Assembly (NCBI RefSeq): GCF_000013085.1
Contig: NC_007643.1
Location: forward strand, 3,109,501-3,173,500
Source: Rhodospirillum rubrum ATCC 11170
GTDB taxonomy: Bacteria; Pseudomonadota; Alphaproteobacteria; Rhodospirillales; Rhodospirillaceae
Length of the DNA: 64,000 bases
Direction: 5' to 3'
Part shown: positions 19,427 through 27,598 of the stretch, one piece after another
How positions within the stretch are numbered: position 1 is the first letter of the stretch
Layout of the letters: each line of letters starts with the position of its first letter
Program-made: the position numbers and the translations under genes
Notes under the pieces: generated by a model
What the model saw: the letters and a program-made list of their open reading frames with translations, nothing else
The model's database searches: none
What the model was told of the DNA's origin: nothing

Positions 19427-19672
19427 ATGAGCACCACCACCTTCGACCGCCTGACTTACCTTGAGACCCTGAAAGCTTCGGGTATTCCCGAGGATCAGGC
19501 GCTAGCCCATACCGTGGCGCTTGAGGCGGCCTTGCATGAGTCGGTGGTGACACAGACCGGACTGCAAAGAGAAGTCGCGCCGATCCACACGGATATGGCC
19601 GTCTTGAAATGGATGGTTGGCTTCAATCTCGCGGCCACGGTCGGGATTGTTCTGATTCTGCTGCGCCACTGA
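19427..19672 (+). CDS. small coiled-coil/membrane protein, DUF1640-like
   Basis: The 81-residue product starts MSTTTFDRLTYLETLKASGI. It has the N-terminal pattern of DUF1640 proteins (F-x-L-x2-L-x2-LKxxGIPEDQA), a short helix with HESVVT, and a C-terminal membrane helix after LKWMVGFN. The usual heptad-rich middle is much shorter than in most members. A TTG two codons upstream (19421) is an alternative start but overlaps the T run of the putative terminator. Related mitochondrial proteins are CCDC90/MCUR1-like; the bacterial function is unknown. Confidence 0.6.
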   Translation: MSTTTFDRLTYLETLKASGIPEDQALAHTVALEAALHESVVTQTGLQREVAPIHTDMAVLKWMVGFNLAATVGIVLILLRH

Positions 19673-19678
19673 CTCCCG

Positions 19679-20503
19679 GTGGTGCCGTCCGGTCCGCGCC
19701 GCCCCCTCTCCGCCGTGCTTTCGCCCCTGCGCTCCGCCGCCCGTCGCGGAGTCACCCTGATGGAAATGGCCGTGGCCTTGGCCTTGCTCGGGGTGATGGC
19801 CGGGGGCGGGCTGGCCGCCGTCGGCGCGCTGCGGGCGCGCACGGCCGATCTGCGCACCGCCCTGGCCTTCGACCGGGTCGAAGCGGCCCTGACCCGCATC
19901 GTTCTGACCAATGGCGCCCTGCCCTGCCCGGCGGCCCGCGAGGGCGGCGACGGTCGGCAAGATGGCGCCTGGTGCCGCAAGATCGGTCTTGTCCCCTGGG
20001 CGTCGCTGGGCCTTGCCGGCGCCGATGCCGTGGACGGCTGGGGAGCGCGCCTGTCCTATGCCATCGATCCCGCCTTCGCCGCCCCTGCTTTGGGCGGACG
20101 CTCGTGGGCTGGCGATTATCCGCCTCTTGATTGCGCGCCGGCCGCTCAGGCCTTCGCCCGGGCGGCCGGCACCCTGGCGCTCAATCCGCCGGCCGCGGCG
20201 CCGCCGCTTCCCCATGCCACACCGGCTTTCGTGCTGATCAGCCACGGCCCGAATCGCTTCGGCGCCATCCTGGCCGATGGCAGGGCCTTTCCCGGCCAAC
20301 CGCACGGCGACTCGCTGGCCGAACGCGTCAATGCCGGGCTAACCCCCTCGCCGGGCCCCATCCCCGCCCCCTGGGTAAGCGCCGATCCGGGCGATCCCGC
20401 CGGCCCCAACGGCCAGCGCTTCGACGACCGCCTGCGCTGGCGCCCCTGGATGGTGTTGATGATGGAAGCCGGCTGCCGCCCCGATGGTCCGGGGGCGTTT
20501 TAA
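19679..20503 (+). CDS. prepilin-like protein with type IV pilin N-terminal motif
   Basis: The product carries RRGVTLMEMAVALALLGVMA, a class III (prepilin) signal: cleavage would follow the Gly, leaving Val and the invariant Glu at +5 ahead of a hydrophobic helix. The remainder (about 220 residues) is a Pro/Ala-rich secreted domain with several Cys (e.g. CRKIGLVP, DCAPAA). The start is uncertain: GTG at 19679 gives 274 residues, GTG at 19715 gives a 12-residue leader of more usual length. No pilus assembly, ATPase or secretin genes are nearby. The stop shares its TTAA with the convergent esterase stop. Confidence 0.65.
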   Translation: MVPSGPRRPLSAVLSPLRSAARRGVTLMEMAVALALLGVMAGGGLAAVGALRARTADLRTALAFDRVEAALTRIVLTNGALPCPAAREGGDGRQDGAWCRKIGLVPWASLGLAGADAVDGWGARLSYAIDPAFAAPALGGRSWAGDYPPLDCAPAAQAFARAAGTLALNPPAAAPPLPHATPAFVLISHGPNRFGAILADGRAFPGQPHGDSLAERVNAGLTPSPGPIPAPWVSADPGDPAGPNGQRFDDRLRWRPWMVLMMEAGCRPDGPGAF

Positions 20504-21294
20504 GGGGCGGCGGGCGCGCCAAGAAAGCCGCGCAGGATATCGACGAAGGCCTCGGGCTTTTCCGAATGCAGCCAATGGCCGGCGCCCTTGAGGGTGGCCA
20601 GACGATAGCCCGGAAACAGCCGCTCAAAGGCCGGCCGCTCCGCCTCGCCGACATAATCCGACAGGGCGCCGCGCACCACCAGGGTGCGCCCGCTGAAAGT
20701 CCGATCGGCGGGAAAGGCCGGAAAGCCGGCCAGGGTGGCCATTTCACGGCGCAGACCTTCGAGGTTCAAGCGCCAACGCAAGCCGCCCGCCGGGTCCTCA
20801 ACGATATTTTGCGCCAGAAAACGCCGGATGCCCGGGGAAGGGATGCTGTCGGCAAGCAGGGCCTCGACCTGGGAGCGGCGGGCGAGTCCGGCCAGCGGCA
20901 CGGCCAGCATGGCCTCGGCGAAGGCGTCCAGGCCCGGCCGATAGGCCACCGGGGCGATATCGGCCACCACCAGGGCGCCAACCCGCCCGGGGTGAAGCAG
21001 GGCCAGGGTCATCGCCACCTTGCCGCCCATGCTATGGCCCACCACCACCGGGGCGGGGCCGTCGCCGATCTCGCGCTCGATATAGGCCGCCACATCGCCG
21101 GCCATCAGCGGGTAATCCAGGGCCTCGGTCCAGGGCGACTCGCCGTGATTGCGCAGATCAAGCGCATGGACCCGATAGCGATCGCCCAGCCGGCGGGCGA
21201 TTCCCGCCCAATTGCGCGCCGATCCGAACAGGCCGTGGAGCACCACCAGCGGCGGCCCCTCTCCCAGGCATTGGGCGGCGAGATCCACGGTCAT
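20500..21294 (-). CDS. alpha/beta-hydrolase, YbfF-like esterase
   Basis: The 264-residue protein has the alpha/beta-hydrolase layout: oxyanion-loop region VLHGLFGSARNW, DLRNHGES, nucleophile elbow GHSMGG (Ser about residue 93) and the C-terminal catalytic His in GAGHWLHSEKP. This pattern fits YbfF-type acyl esterases acting on short acyl esters or acyl-CoA. There is no signal peptide, so it is cytoplasmic. It follows the small secreted-protein gene by six bases and probably shares its transcript. Confidence 0.82.
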   Translation of the reverse strand: MTVDLAAQCLGEGPPLVVLHGLFGSARNWAGIARRLGDRYRVHALDLRNHGESPWTEALDYPLMAGDVAAYIEREIGDGPAPVVVGHSMGGKVAMTLALLHPGRVGALVVADIAPVAYRPGLDAFAEAMLAVPLAGLARRSQVEALLADSIPSPGIRRFLAQNIVEDPAGGLRWRLNLEGLRREMATLAGFPAFPADRTFSGRTLVVRGALSDYVGEAERPAFERLFPGYRLATLKGAGHWLHSEKPEAFVDILRGFLGAPAAP

Positions 21295-21300
21295 CGGCGT

Positions 21301-21672
21301 CTATTTTTTGCCGGTTTTCCGGGTCTGGCCGCCATAGCAGCCATCGCGGGCGCAGACCTTGAGGGTGTTTTGCTTATTGACCCACAGGGCGGTGACGGCG
21401 CCAAGCTGGCGATCGGTCATCGGCAGGGCGCGGGCGGCGCGGTCGGCCTTGTTCCAGATCCAGGCGTTGCACACCCCGCGCACATTGATCGGGGCGCAGG
21501 CCTCGCGTCCGGCCCGCTCAAGCGCCGGGGGGTCGTTGACGTGGGGACACACCACCAGGGCGATCGCCCCATAAACGCCGACCGTGTCGCATTTCTCGGC
21601 CGCCCAGGCGGCGCCCGGCATCAGAAGCGGAGCGCCGATCAACGCCGCGAGCACCAAAACCTTACGAATCAT
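21301..21672 (-). CDS. small exported cysteine-containing protein, unknown function
   Basis: The ATG at 21672 is preceded by GAGGTG, giving 123 residues. The first 25 form a Sec signal peptide (MIRKVLVLAALIGAPLLMPG) with a likely cut at AWA-AEKC. The mature protein is small, with cysteines in EKCDTV, VVCPHV, EACAPI, GVCNAW, KVCARD and DGCYGG, which suggests disulfides and a periplasmic location. The tail is basic (GGQTRKTGKK). No family was recognised. Confidence 0.7.
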   Translation of the reverse strand: MIRKVLVLAALIGAPLLMPGAAWAAEKCDTVGVYGAIALVVCPHVNDPPALERAGREACAPINVRGVCNAWIWNKADRAARALPMTDRQLGAVTALWVNKQNTLKVCARDGCYGGQTRKTGKK

Positions 21673-21831
21673 CAAAACACCTCGGATTGCGTTTCACCCA
21701 CCCGGTTTCACCCCGTGATAGCCGGGCGAGCGTGGCGTGGGTCGTCGATGGTCCATCACCCGGTCGGCAAGGAACCATATTTCCAGCCCCTTCGCAAACG
21801 CCTTCCGCAGCCCGCCTCCCCGGGCCCGACT

Positions 21832-21857
21832 CCCCGGAAACCCATGGATTTCCGGGG
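21832..21857 (-). repeat. 9-bp inverted repeat between thioesterase and exported-protein genes
   Basis: CCCCGGAAA (21832-21840) and TTTCCGGGG (21849-21857) are perfect arms around an 8-base loop, about 40 bases after the thioesterase stop. No T run follows on either side. It may be a Rho-assisted terminator hairpin. Confidence 0.4.
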
Positions 21858-21898
21858 TGCGCCACCGGCTACCGCGCCCGAGGGGGCGGCCCTGGAGG

Positions 21899-22351
21899 TT
21901 AGCGGGGAGAGGAAACGACGGGCGGCAGGGGGCGGGCCCGCCCCTCGGCATCCAGGGCGACGAAAACGAAGACGCCTTCGGTCACCTTGATCTTGGCGCC
22001 GCCGTCCTGCCGGCAGACCCAGGCCTGCACATCCAGGGTCAAACTGGTGCGGCCGCGCTTGATGATCTCGGTATAGCAGGTCACCTCGTCGCCGACTTTC
22101 ACCGGCAGATGGAACGAGAAGCCGTTCACCGCCACCGTCACCACCCGGCCGCCGGCCGCCTTGCGGGCGTGGGTTCCCCCGGCCAGATCCATCTGCGCCA
22201 TCAGCCAGCCGCCGAAAATATCGCCCGAAGGGTTGGTATCGGCGGGCATGGCGATGGTGCGGATCGACACCGTGCCGCGCGGTTCGTCGCCAGCCTCCAC
22301 CCCGGGGTCGACTTGGCAAGCGCCAGTGGTGGCGTCATCGGTACAACTCAT
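21899..22351 (-). CDS. acyl-CoA thioesterase, YciA/hotdog family
   Basis: The 150-residue protein has the YciA signature RTIAMPADTNPSGDIFGGWL, with the conserved Asn and the catalytic Asp in GDIFGGW, and a hotdog core (VNGFSFHLPVKVGDEV). Such hexameric cytoplasmic enzymes hydrolyse a broad range of acyl-CoAs to free CoA. AGGAG is present about ten bases upstream of the ATG. The 124-base gap to the divergent parE probably holds its promoter. Confidence 0.87.
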   Translation of the reverse strand: MSCTDDATTGACQVDPGVEAGDEPRGTVSIRTIAMPADTNPSGDIFGGWLMAQMDLAGGTHARKAAGGRVVTVAVNGFSFHLPVKVGDEVTCYTEIIKRGRTSLTLDVQAWVCRQDGGAKIKVTEGVFVFVALDAEGRARPLPPVVSSPR

Positions 22352-22441
22352 GAACGGCGAACTCCTGAAAAATCGAAAAAAGCCGGGGTCGGATGACCGG
22401 CGCCGGAACGCTTTATCACCGGGGCATCGAACGGGAGGCCC

Positions 22442-22469
22442 TTGCCGTTGGAAGCGGCCTGATTATAGT
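22442..22469 (+). promoter_or_regulatory. parE promoter, predicted leaderless start
   Basis: TTGCCG (22442-22447) and TATAGT (22464-22469) are 16 bases apart. Transcription would begin six or seven bases after the -10, at or next to the parE ATG (22476). No Shine-Dalgarno element precedes that ATG, which fits a leaderless message. Confidence 0.55.
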
Positions 22470-22475
22470 GGCGCC

Positions 22476-24473
22476 ATGTCCGACCTATTCCAAGACGCGG
22501 CGGCGGCCCAACCGGCCGACGCCTATACCGCCCGCAGCATCGAAGTGCTGGAAGGGCTTGAACCGGTGCGTCGGCGCCCCGGCATGTACATTGGCGGAAC
22601 CGACGAACGCGCCCTCCATCATCTGGTGGCGGAAATCCTTGATAACGCCATGGACGAGGCGGTGGCTGGCTATGCCCAGGTCATCGATATCGATCTGGCC
22701 GTCGATGGATCCGTCTGCGTGCGCGACAACGGCCGGGGCATCCCGATCGATCCGCACCCGCGCTTCCCCGACAAAAGCGCCCTCGAGGTCATTCTGACCA
22801 CCTTGCATTCCGGCGGCAAGTTCGGCGGCGACGCCTATAAGGTTTCGGGCGGCTTGCACGGAGTCGGCATCTCGGTGGTCAATGCGCTGTCCGACAGCCT
22901 GCGCGTCGAGGTCGCCCGCGACCGCACGCTGTGGGCCCAGGATTTCTGCCGGGGCGCGCCGCTTGGTCCCTTGCAGAAGATCGGACCGGCGCCCAATCGC
23001 CGGGGCACCCAGGTGCGGTTCCATCCCGATGCCGAGATCTTCGGCCCGCGCGCCCGTTTCAAACCGGCCCTGCTCCATCGCATGGCCCGGTCCAAGGCCT
23101 ATCTGTTTCGCGGCGTGCGCATCCGCTGGAGTTGCGCCCCCGAGCTGCTGCCCGATGACGCCGGCGTTCCGGCCGAGGATGTCTTCCACTTCCCCAACGG
23201 GCTGGGGGATTACCTGGGCCACGCCCTGGCCAACCGGCCGCTGGTTGGCGGACGCACCTTCGCCGGCACCGCCAATCTGCCCGACGACATGGGCACGGTG
23301 GAATGGGCGCTGTGCTGGCCCGAGGACGACGAACCGTTCTTCAATTCCTACGTCAACACCATCCCAACCCCCGAGGGCGGCACCCATGAAGCCGGCCTGC
23401 GCAACGCCCTGACGCGCGGCTTGCGCTCCTTTGCCGAAATGTCGGGCAATAAAAAGGGCGCGGCCGCCCTGACCGCCGAGGATGTGGTCGGCGGCGCGGC
23501 GGTGATGTTCTCGATGTTCCTGCGCGACCCGCAGTTCCAGGGGCAAACCAAGGAAAAACTGGCCAGCCAGGAAGCCACCCGGCTGGTCGAACAGGCGCTG
23601 CGCGATCCCTTCGATCACTGGCTGACCGGCGCCCCCGATTCGGCCAATCTGCTGCTGACCCATGCCCTGGAGCGCGCCGACGAACGCCTGCGCCGCCGTC
23701 AGGCCAAGGAAACCAGCCGCAAGACCGCCACCAAGAAGCTGCGCCTGCCCGGCAAGCTGTCGGATTGCACCCGCTCGACCCGCCAGGGCACCGAATTGTT
23801 CCTGGTCGAGGGTGACAGCGCCGGCGGCTCGGCCAAGCAGGCCCGCGACCGCCAGACCCAGGCGGTGCTGCCGTTGCGCGGCAAGATCCTCAATGTCGCC
23901 AGCGCCTCGCTCGACAAGCTGCGCGGCAATCAGGAACTGTCGGATCTGGCCGAGGCCCTGGGCTGCGGCACCCGGGGCGCCTTTGATCTGGAACATCTGC
24001 GCTACGACAAGGTGGTGATCATGACCGACGCCGATGTCGACGGCGCCCATATCGCCAGCTTGCTGATGACCTTTTTCTTCCGCGAGATGCCAGCCCTGGT
24101 CTCGGCGGGCCATCTCTATCTGGCGATGCCGCCGCTCTACCGCCTGACCCAGGGCGGCACCTCGGTCTATGCCCGCGACGATGCCCATAAGGACCAGTTG
24201 ATGAAGACGGTCTTCAAGACCAAGGGCAAGGTCGAGATCAGCCGCTTCAAGGGCCTGGGCGAAATGCCCCCCGCCCAATTGCGCGAAACCACCATGGCCT
24301 ATGCCACCCGTCAGTTGCTGCGGGTGACCGTGCCGGGCGGCAAGACCGAGGAAGATCGCGAAGACGCCCGCGAAACGGCGAAGCTGGTCGAGGAGCTGAT
24401 GGGCCGCAAACCCGAATTGCGCTTCCGCTTCATCCAGGAAAACGCCCGCTTCGCCGAAAACCTCGATATCTGA
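22476..24473 (+). CDS. parE: DNA topoisomerase IV subunit B
   Basis: ParE is the ATPase subunit of topoisomerase IV, which decatenates daughter chromosomes with ParC. The 665-residue protein begins MSDLFQDAAAAQ. Visible motifs are the GHKL Bergerat fold (EILDNAMDEA, DNGRGIP, GGLHGVGISVVNALS), the transducer domain, and TOPRIM with EGDSAGGSAKQ and DADVDGAHI. Length and the MYIGGTDERALHHL segment favour ParE over GyrB, which is usually about 800 residues. The open frame extends upstream to 22161, antisense to the thioesterase, and was rejected as a start. Confidence 0.92.
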   Translation: MSDLFQDAAAAQPADAYTARSIEVLEGLEPVRRRPGMYIGGTDERALHHLVAEILDNAMDEAVAGYAQVIDIDLAVDGSVCVRDNGRGIPIDPHPRFPDKSALEVILTTLHSGGKFGGDAYKVSGGLHGVGISVVNALSDSLRVEVARDRTLWAQDFCRGAPLGPLQKIGPAPNRRGTQVRFHPDAEIFGPRARFKPALLHRMARSKAYLFRGVRIRWSCAPELLPDDAGVPAEDVFHFPNGLGDYLGHALANRPLVGGRTFAGTANLPDDMGTVEWALCWPEDDEPFFNSYVNTIPTPEGGTHEAGLRNALTRGLRSFAEMSGNKKGAAALTAEDVVGGAAVMFSMFLRDPQFQGQTKEKLASQEATRLVEQALRDPFDHWLTGAPDSANLLLTHALERADERLRRRQAKETSRKTATKKLRLPGKLSDCTRSTRQGTELFLVEGDSAGGSAKQARDRQTQAVLPLRGKILNVASASLDKLRGNQELSDLAEALGCGTRGAFDLEHLRYDKVVIMTDADVDGAHIASLLMTFFFREMPALVSAGHLYLAMPPLYRLTQGGTSVYARDDAHKDQLMKTVFKTKGKVEISRFKGLGEMPPAQLRETTMAYATRQLLRVTVPGGKTEEDREDARETAKLVEELMGRKPELRFRFIQENARFAENLDI

Positions 24474-24492
24474 TCAGCCGCGCCCCGGTCCT

Positions 24493-25005
24493 TTATGCCA
24501 GTGCTTTGACAAAGAACAGGCTCAAGGGATCGGGGTGGTAATCGCCAAAGGGGCCGGTTTGCGCAAAGCCGGCCGAGCGATACAGCGCCAGGGCGGCGGG
24601 CTGGCGGACTCCGGTTTCCAGATGCAATACCGCCGCGCCCTCGGCGCGGGCCAGGGTTTCCAAGGCGCCCAGCATCCGTCGGCCCAGGCCAAGCCCGCGG
24701 GCGGCGGGATCGACCCACATCCGCTTGATCTCGACGAAAGCCCCCCGCCAAGCCAAAGCCCCCGTTCCCAGGGCGCGGCCGCCGGCGCGCGCCACCAGAA
24801 AGCGGACATCGGAACCGCGCAAAGCCTCGACATCAAGCAGATGATTGCTCTCGGGCGGATAGAGCGCGCGATAATAGGCGTCGGCGGTGGCGAGCAGGGC
24901 CAGGATGTCCGGCTGGGCCGGATCCTCGGCGGCGATGATGACCGGCCGCGACGCCCCCGGAACGACGGGCGAACCGCCCCGGGAAAGGCTCAGATCAGAT
25001 TCCAT
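24493..25005 (-). CDS. GNAT-family N-acetyltransferase
   Basis: The 170-residue product has the GNAT core: KRMWVDPAARGLGLGRRML (beta4 plus the acetyl-CoA pyrophosphate loop) and a C-terminal ALALYRSAGF. The substrate is unknown. Its ATG lies inside the last codons of the TetR gene (16-base overlap), preceded by GAGAG, so the two are translationally coupled. The longer frame to 25341 is antisense-like sequence within tetR and was rejected. Confidence 0.82.
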   Translation of the reverse strand: MESDLSLSRGGSPVVPGASRPVIIAAEDPAQPDILALLATADAYYRALYPPESNHLLDVEALRGSDVRFLVARAGGRALGTGALAWRGAFVEIKRMWVDPAARGLGLGRRMLGALETLARAEGAAVLHLETGVRQPAALALYRSAGFAQTGPFGDYHPDPLSLFFVKALA

Positions 25006-25610
25006 TGACGCTCTCGCTTGGGTTTGGCCTGGGGATCGGCCCGCACCGCCTGCCATGCCGCCTCGCCCAACAGGGCCTTGGCTTCCTCGGGCAGGGCGGC
25101 GGCGCGGCCATGGGCGCGTTCGCGCAGGTAGGATTCGGCCGGCCCCAGAATCATGGCGCGCGCCATGTCCCAGGCCATCGGCCGAATCGATCCCTTGGCG
25201 GTCAGGTCGCGCAAGATGCGCTCCTGGGCCAGACGGGCTTCCATCAGCGCATCGACCATGTCCGAGCGCTGGGCGGCCACCGGCACCAGCGAATCGCTTT
25301 GCAAAAGAAACCGGTGCAGGCGGTCGTTGCCCAGCGCCCAATCGATGGCGGCGTCGACCATGGCGCGGATCACCCCTTCGGCCGCGCCCTGGGCCGGCAC
25401 GGCGCTGACCGCCCCGGCCCAGGATCGCAAGCCTTCGGCGCAGAGCGCCAGCGCCACCCCGTCCTTGGTGTCAAAGAAATGATAGATGCTGCCGGTGCTG
25501 GCGCCCGAGCGGGCGCGGATATCGGCCACGCTGGTTCCGGCGAAGCCCTTGGCCAGGAAGCAGTCCAACGCCGCTTCCAGAATCAGCGCGCGGGTGTTCC
25601 CCCGGGCCAT
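24990..25610 (-). CDS. TetR-family transcriptional regulator
   Basis: The 206-residue protein has an N-terminal TetR helix-turn-helix (about residues 8-55: LILEAALDCFLAKGFAGTSV, then GSIYHFFDTKDG), and an all-helical ligand domain. The ATG at 25610 is chosen because GGAGG lies five bases upstream; a TTG four codons earlier is less likely. It is followed by the overlapping GNAT gene, suggesting that it controls itself and the acetyltransferase in response to a small molecule. Confidence 0.85.
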   Translation of the reverse strand: MARGNTRALILEAALDCFLAKGFAGTSVADIRARSGASTGSIYHFFDTKDGVALALCAEGLRSWAGAVSAVPAQGAAEGVIRAMVDAAIDWALGNDRLHRFLLQSDSLVPVAAQRSDMVDALMEARLAQERILRDLTAKGSIRPMAWDMARAMILGPAESYLRERAHGRAAALPEEAKALLGEAAWQAVRADPQAKPKRERQWNLI

Positions 25611-25858
25611 TCCGTCCTCCAATACTTTTGTCGATCTCGGGGCGCGACCCTGAGACCTCGCGGCGCCGTCTTCAACAAGAAAAGATCGGCATAAGGCGAT
25701 TTCAGGTTTCCCTCGGGGAAATGGAGGATCCAGATACCAAAAGTCGCGCCGTTTCCTACCTCGCGGAGGGGGCGACGGGCGCCAGGATCGAAAGGGCCAT
25801 TGATAAAAAAAACGGGATCAAAACAAAAAAAACAAAGGGAGCAGCCGCTTTTATCCTT

Positions 25859-26296
25859 GCGAAGCGCTCGCCGCGACCGGCTCCGCGCCCTTGATCTTGG
25901 CGGCGACTAGGGGCGCAAGCTGAAAAGCGTTCCGCCCGACGTCTTTGGGGACGTTCCGGCGCAACCAATCGCCCTTTTCGAGTAACGGCACCCTGCCTGA
26001 TTCCAGGCGACCGGATGAAAGCGGGAGTGATCATCCCCATCCCCCTCCCCATCCATCGGCGTCATTCTTTGTCTCCCGCCGTCTTATTCTCTTACCGAGC
26101 CTGGGGGGGCCGAGGAACCCTTTGACGTGCGTCGTTTTACGCATAAAGTTGGGCGCCGATCGGTCGCCCCGCACCGATCTTGCCGATGCCCCCGGCATGG
26201 GATCGCGCGCAAGCGTCAGCCGCGGCGGTCTTTCGCGAGACCAAGCGCACCGCCTTTTCCCAAAGATCTGGCGCGCCGACGTCGGTCAACCGTCAA
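25859..26296. repeat. ~440-bp direct repeat, copy 1
   Basis: This stretch matches 27970-28418 at roughly 90% identity by eye, with a few small indels (chiefly near 26000). The match starts sharply at GCGAAGCGCTCG and ends at CCGTCAA. It contains a copy of the promoter-like TTGACG-16-TAAAGT (26122-26149) seen upstream of the acyltransferase genes, but no acyltransferase follows. Bases 25611-25858, before the repeat, hold A-rich runs and no plausible gene. Confidence 0.85.
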
Positions 26297-26548
26297 GGAA
26301 GAATAAAAGGGTTAAAATAAAGAGAGAATAAAGGGGTCAGACCCCAAAGCGCTTGACCCCAAAGCGTTTAAAAAGCTGCCAAAGTGGTTCTAGTCTACTA
26401 CAGAATTCCTGCCCGAGGAGCGCGCGCATGCGAGATTTCTCCGGCCAACTCTTGCTCGAACCGATTGAATTCGTAGCTTAGTCCCCTGGTGGAACTTGAA
26501 ACGCCACTTCGGCGTCCGCCAGCTACCTAATCTGAACTGGGGAAATCC
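26297..26548 (+). other. intergenic region upstream of the Mrr-like gene
   Basis: This A+T-richer stretch holds the palindrome at 26333-26345 and a short reading frame (26428-26481, 17 codons, starting MRDFSGQLLLEP) preceded by GAGGAG. The short frame could be a leader peptide or chance. GGGG lies six bases before the nuclease ATG. Confidence 0.4.
26333..26345. repeat. REP-like palindrome GGGGTCAGACCCC
   Basis: A perfect 6-bp-arm palindrome, preceded by AAA. A second partial unit (TTGACCCCAAAGCG) follows at once. A closely related palindrome lies at 31134-31152, near the other end of the accessory island. Confidence 0.6.
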
Positions 26549-27598
26549 ATGTCGCTGGCTGATCTATTTACTGACGAAACCGTATTCGCTCTCAAAGGCT
26601 ATGACGAAGGTGCCGACCGGATCATGGCATCTTTACGGGCCGGCATCGGACGCTTTGGGTGGAGCTATATGCGTACCGACGCCGGTGATCAGCTTGGAGA
26701 TGCCGATCTGCGGCGACTTGCCAAAAAAACGTACGCTGAGTTAACCCCTGACGAGCAACACCGGAATCAGTCGTTCCTTCTGGATATCGAACCCCGAGAT
26801 TGGGTAGTCTACGTCAATATTCCCAAGTGGGGCCAATGCACCTTGGCTCAAGTCACGTCCGGATACTTTTGGGATACTTCGCCCAGTGATGACTTTAATC
26901 ACTGTTTCCGCGTTGACCCCGAGACTGTTCGCTCATTCGACCGTAACGCTCAGATTGTCCCGACTGCACTAGCTCAGCGTCTGAAATTGCAAGGCAGGTA
27001 CTGGCGCATCTATGCAAAAGCCGAGTTTAAGGAGCTTTTGGCAGCTGTGGACACAGTCAACACTCCGATGCTACGGACTCCGATCAGCAATGCGGCCTAT
27101 CTGGCAAAAAAACTAGAGCCCGCGTTGCTCGATATGACGCGCCTGATCCAGCGCACCAACCCGAACTACGATCTAGAAAAGCTACTGGAGCTGATTTTCA
27201 GCGGAATGGCGGGGGTCAAGCGGGTAGTGCGACAGGGAGGTGCGGGAGACCACGGAGCGGACCTTATCGTCGAGTTCGAAACTGGCCTTTCCCACCCGGC
27301 GTTCCAATATCAGCACATCTGCATCATCCAAGTGAAATCGTTCGTCGGCGGACACAATGAGCTTCAGGCCGTTGAGGACCTTCGTCGAGCATTCAAAAAG
27401 TATCCCGCTGCCGACATGGGGTTGATTTTCTCTACTGCGGACAGTGCCAATGAGCATTTCGAGGCTGAACTATCTAAGCTAAGGGATGAAGATCCCCGAC
27501 GGAAAATCGAACTCATAATCGGAGCAGATGTCGCGCGTTTCATCATAAAATTCGGCAGTGTCCTTGAGTATAAGGAAAAGAGAAAATTTTCTTCTTGA
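26549..27598 (+). CDS. Mrr-like PD-(D/E)xK restriction endonuclease with possible PUA/EVE-like N-terminal domain
   Basis: The 349-residue protein ends in an Mrr-type nuclease domain (about residues 205-320): a helix with LEKLLELIF, catalytic Asp238 in HGADLIVEF, and Gln261-x-Lys263 in IIQVKSF. Mrr-like enzymes usually cleave modified DNA (type IV restriction). Residues 82-156 (WVVYVNIPK, LAQVTSGYFW, DFNHCFRV, YWRIY) resemble the pattern of PUA/EVE-type base-reading domains; this is inference by eye. G+C is clearly lower than in neighbours (31 of 60 bases in 26881-26940), suggesting transfer. It stands alone between the two direct repeats, with no methylase partner. Confidence 0.72.
   Translation: MSLADLFTDETVFALKGYDEGADRIMASLRAGIGRFGWSYMRTDAGDQLGDADLRRLAKKTYAELTPDEQHRNQSFLLDIEPRDWVVYVNIPKWGQCTLAQVTSGYFWDTSPSDDFNHCFRVDPETVRSFDRNAQIVPTALAQRLKLQGRYWRIYAKAEFKELLAAVDTVNTPMLRTPISNAAYLAKKLEPALLDMTRLIQRTNPNYDLEKLLELIFSGMAGVKRVVRQGGAGDHGADLIVEFETGLSHPAFQYQHICIIQVKSFVGGHNELQAVEDLRRAFKKYPAADMGLIFSTADSANEHFEAELSKLRDEDPRRKIELIIGADVARFIIKFGSVLEYKEKRKFSS

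Noticed and set aside
25628-25894. 88-codon rightward frame between tetR and the first repeat
   Set aside because: Lys/Arg-rich, crosses A-runs and enters the repeat; no start signal.
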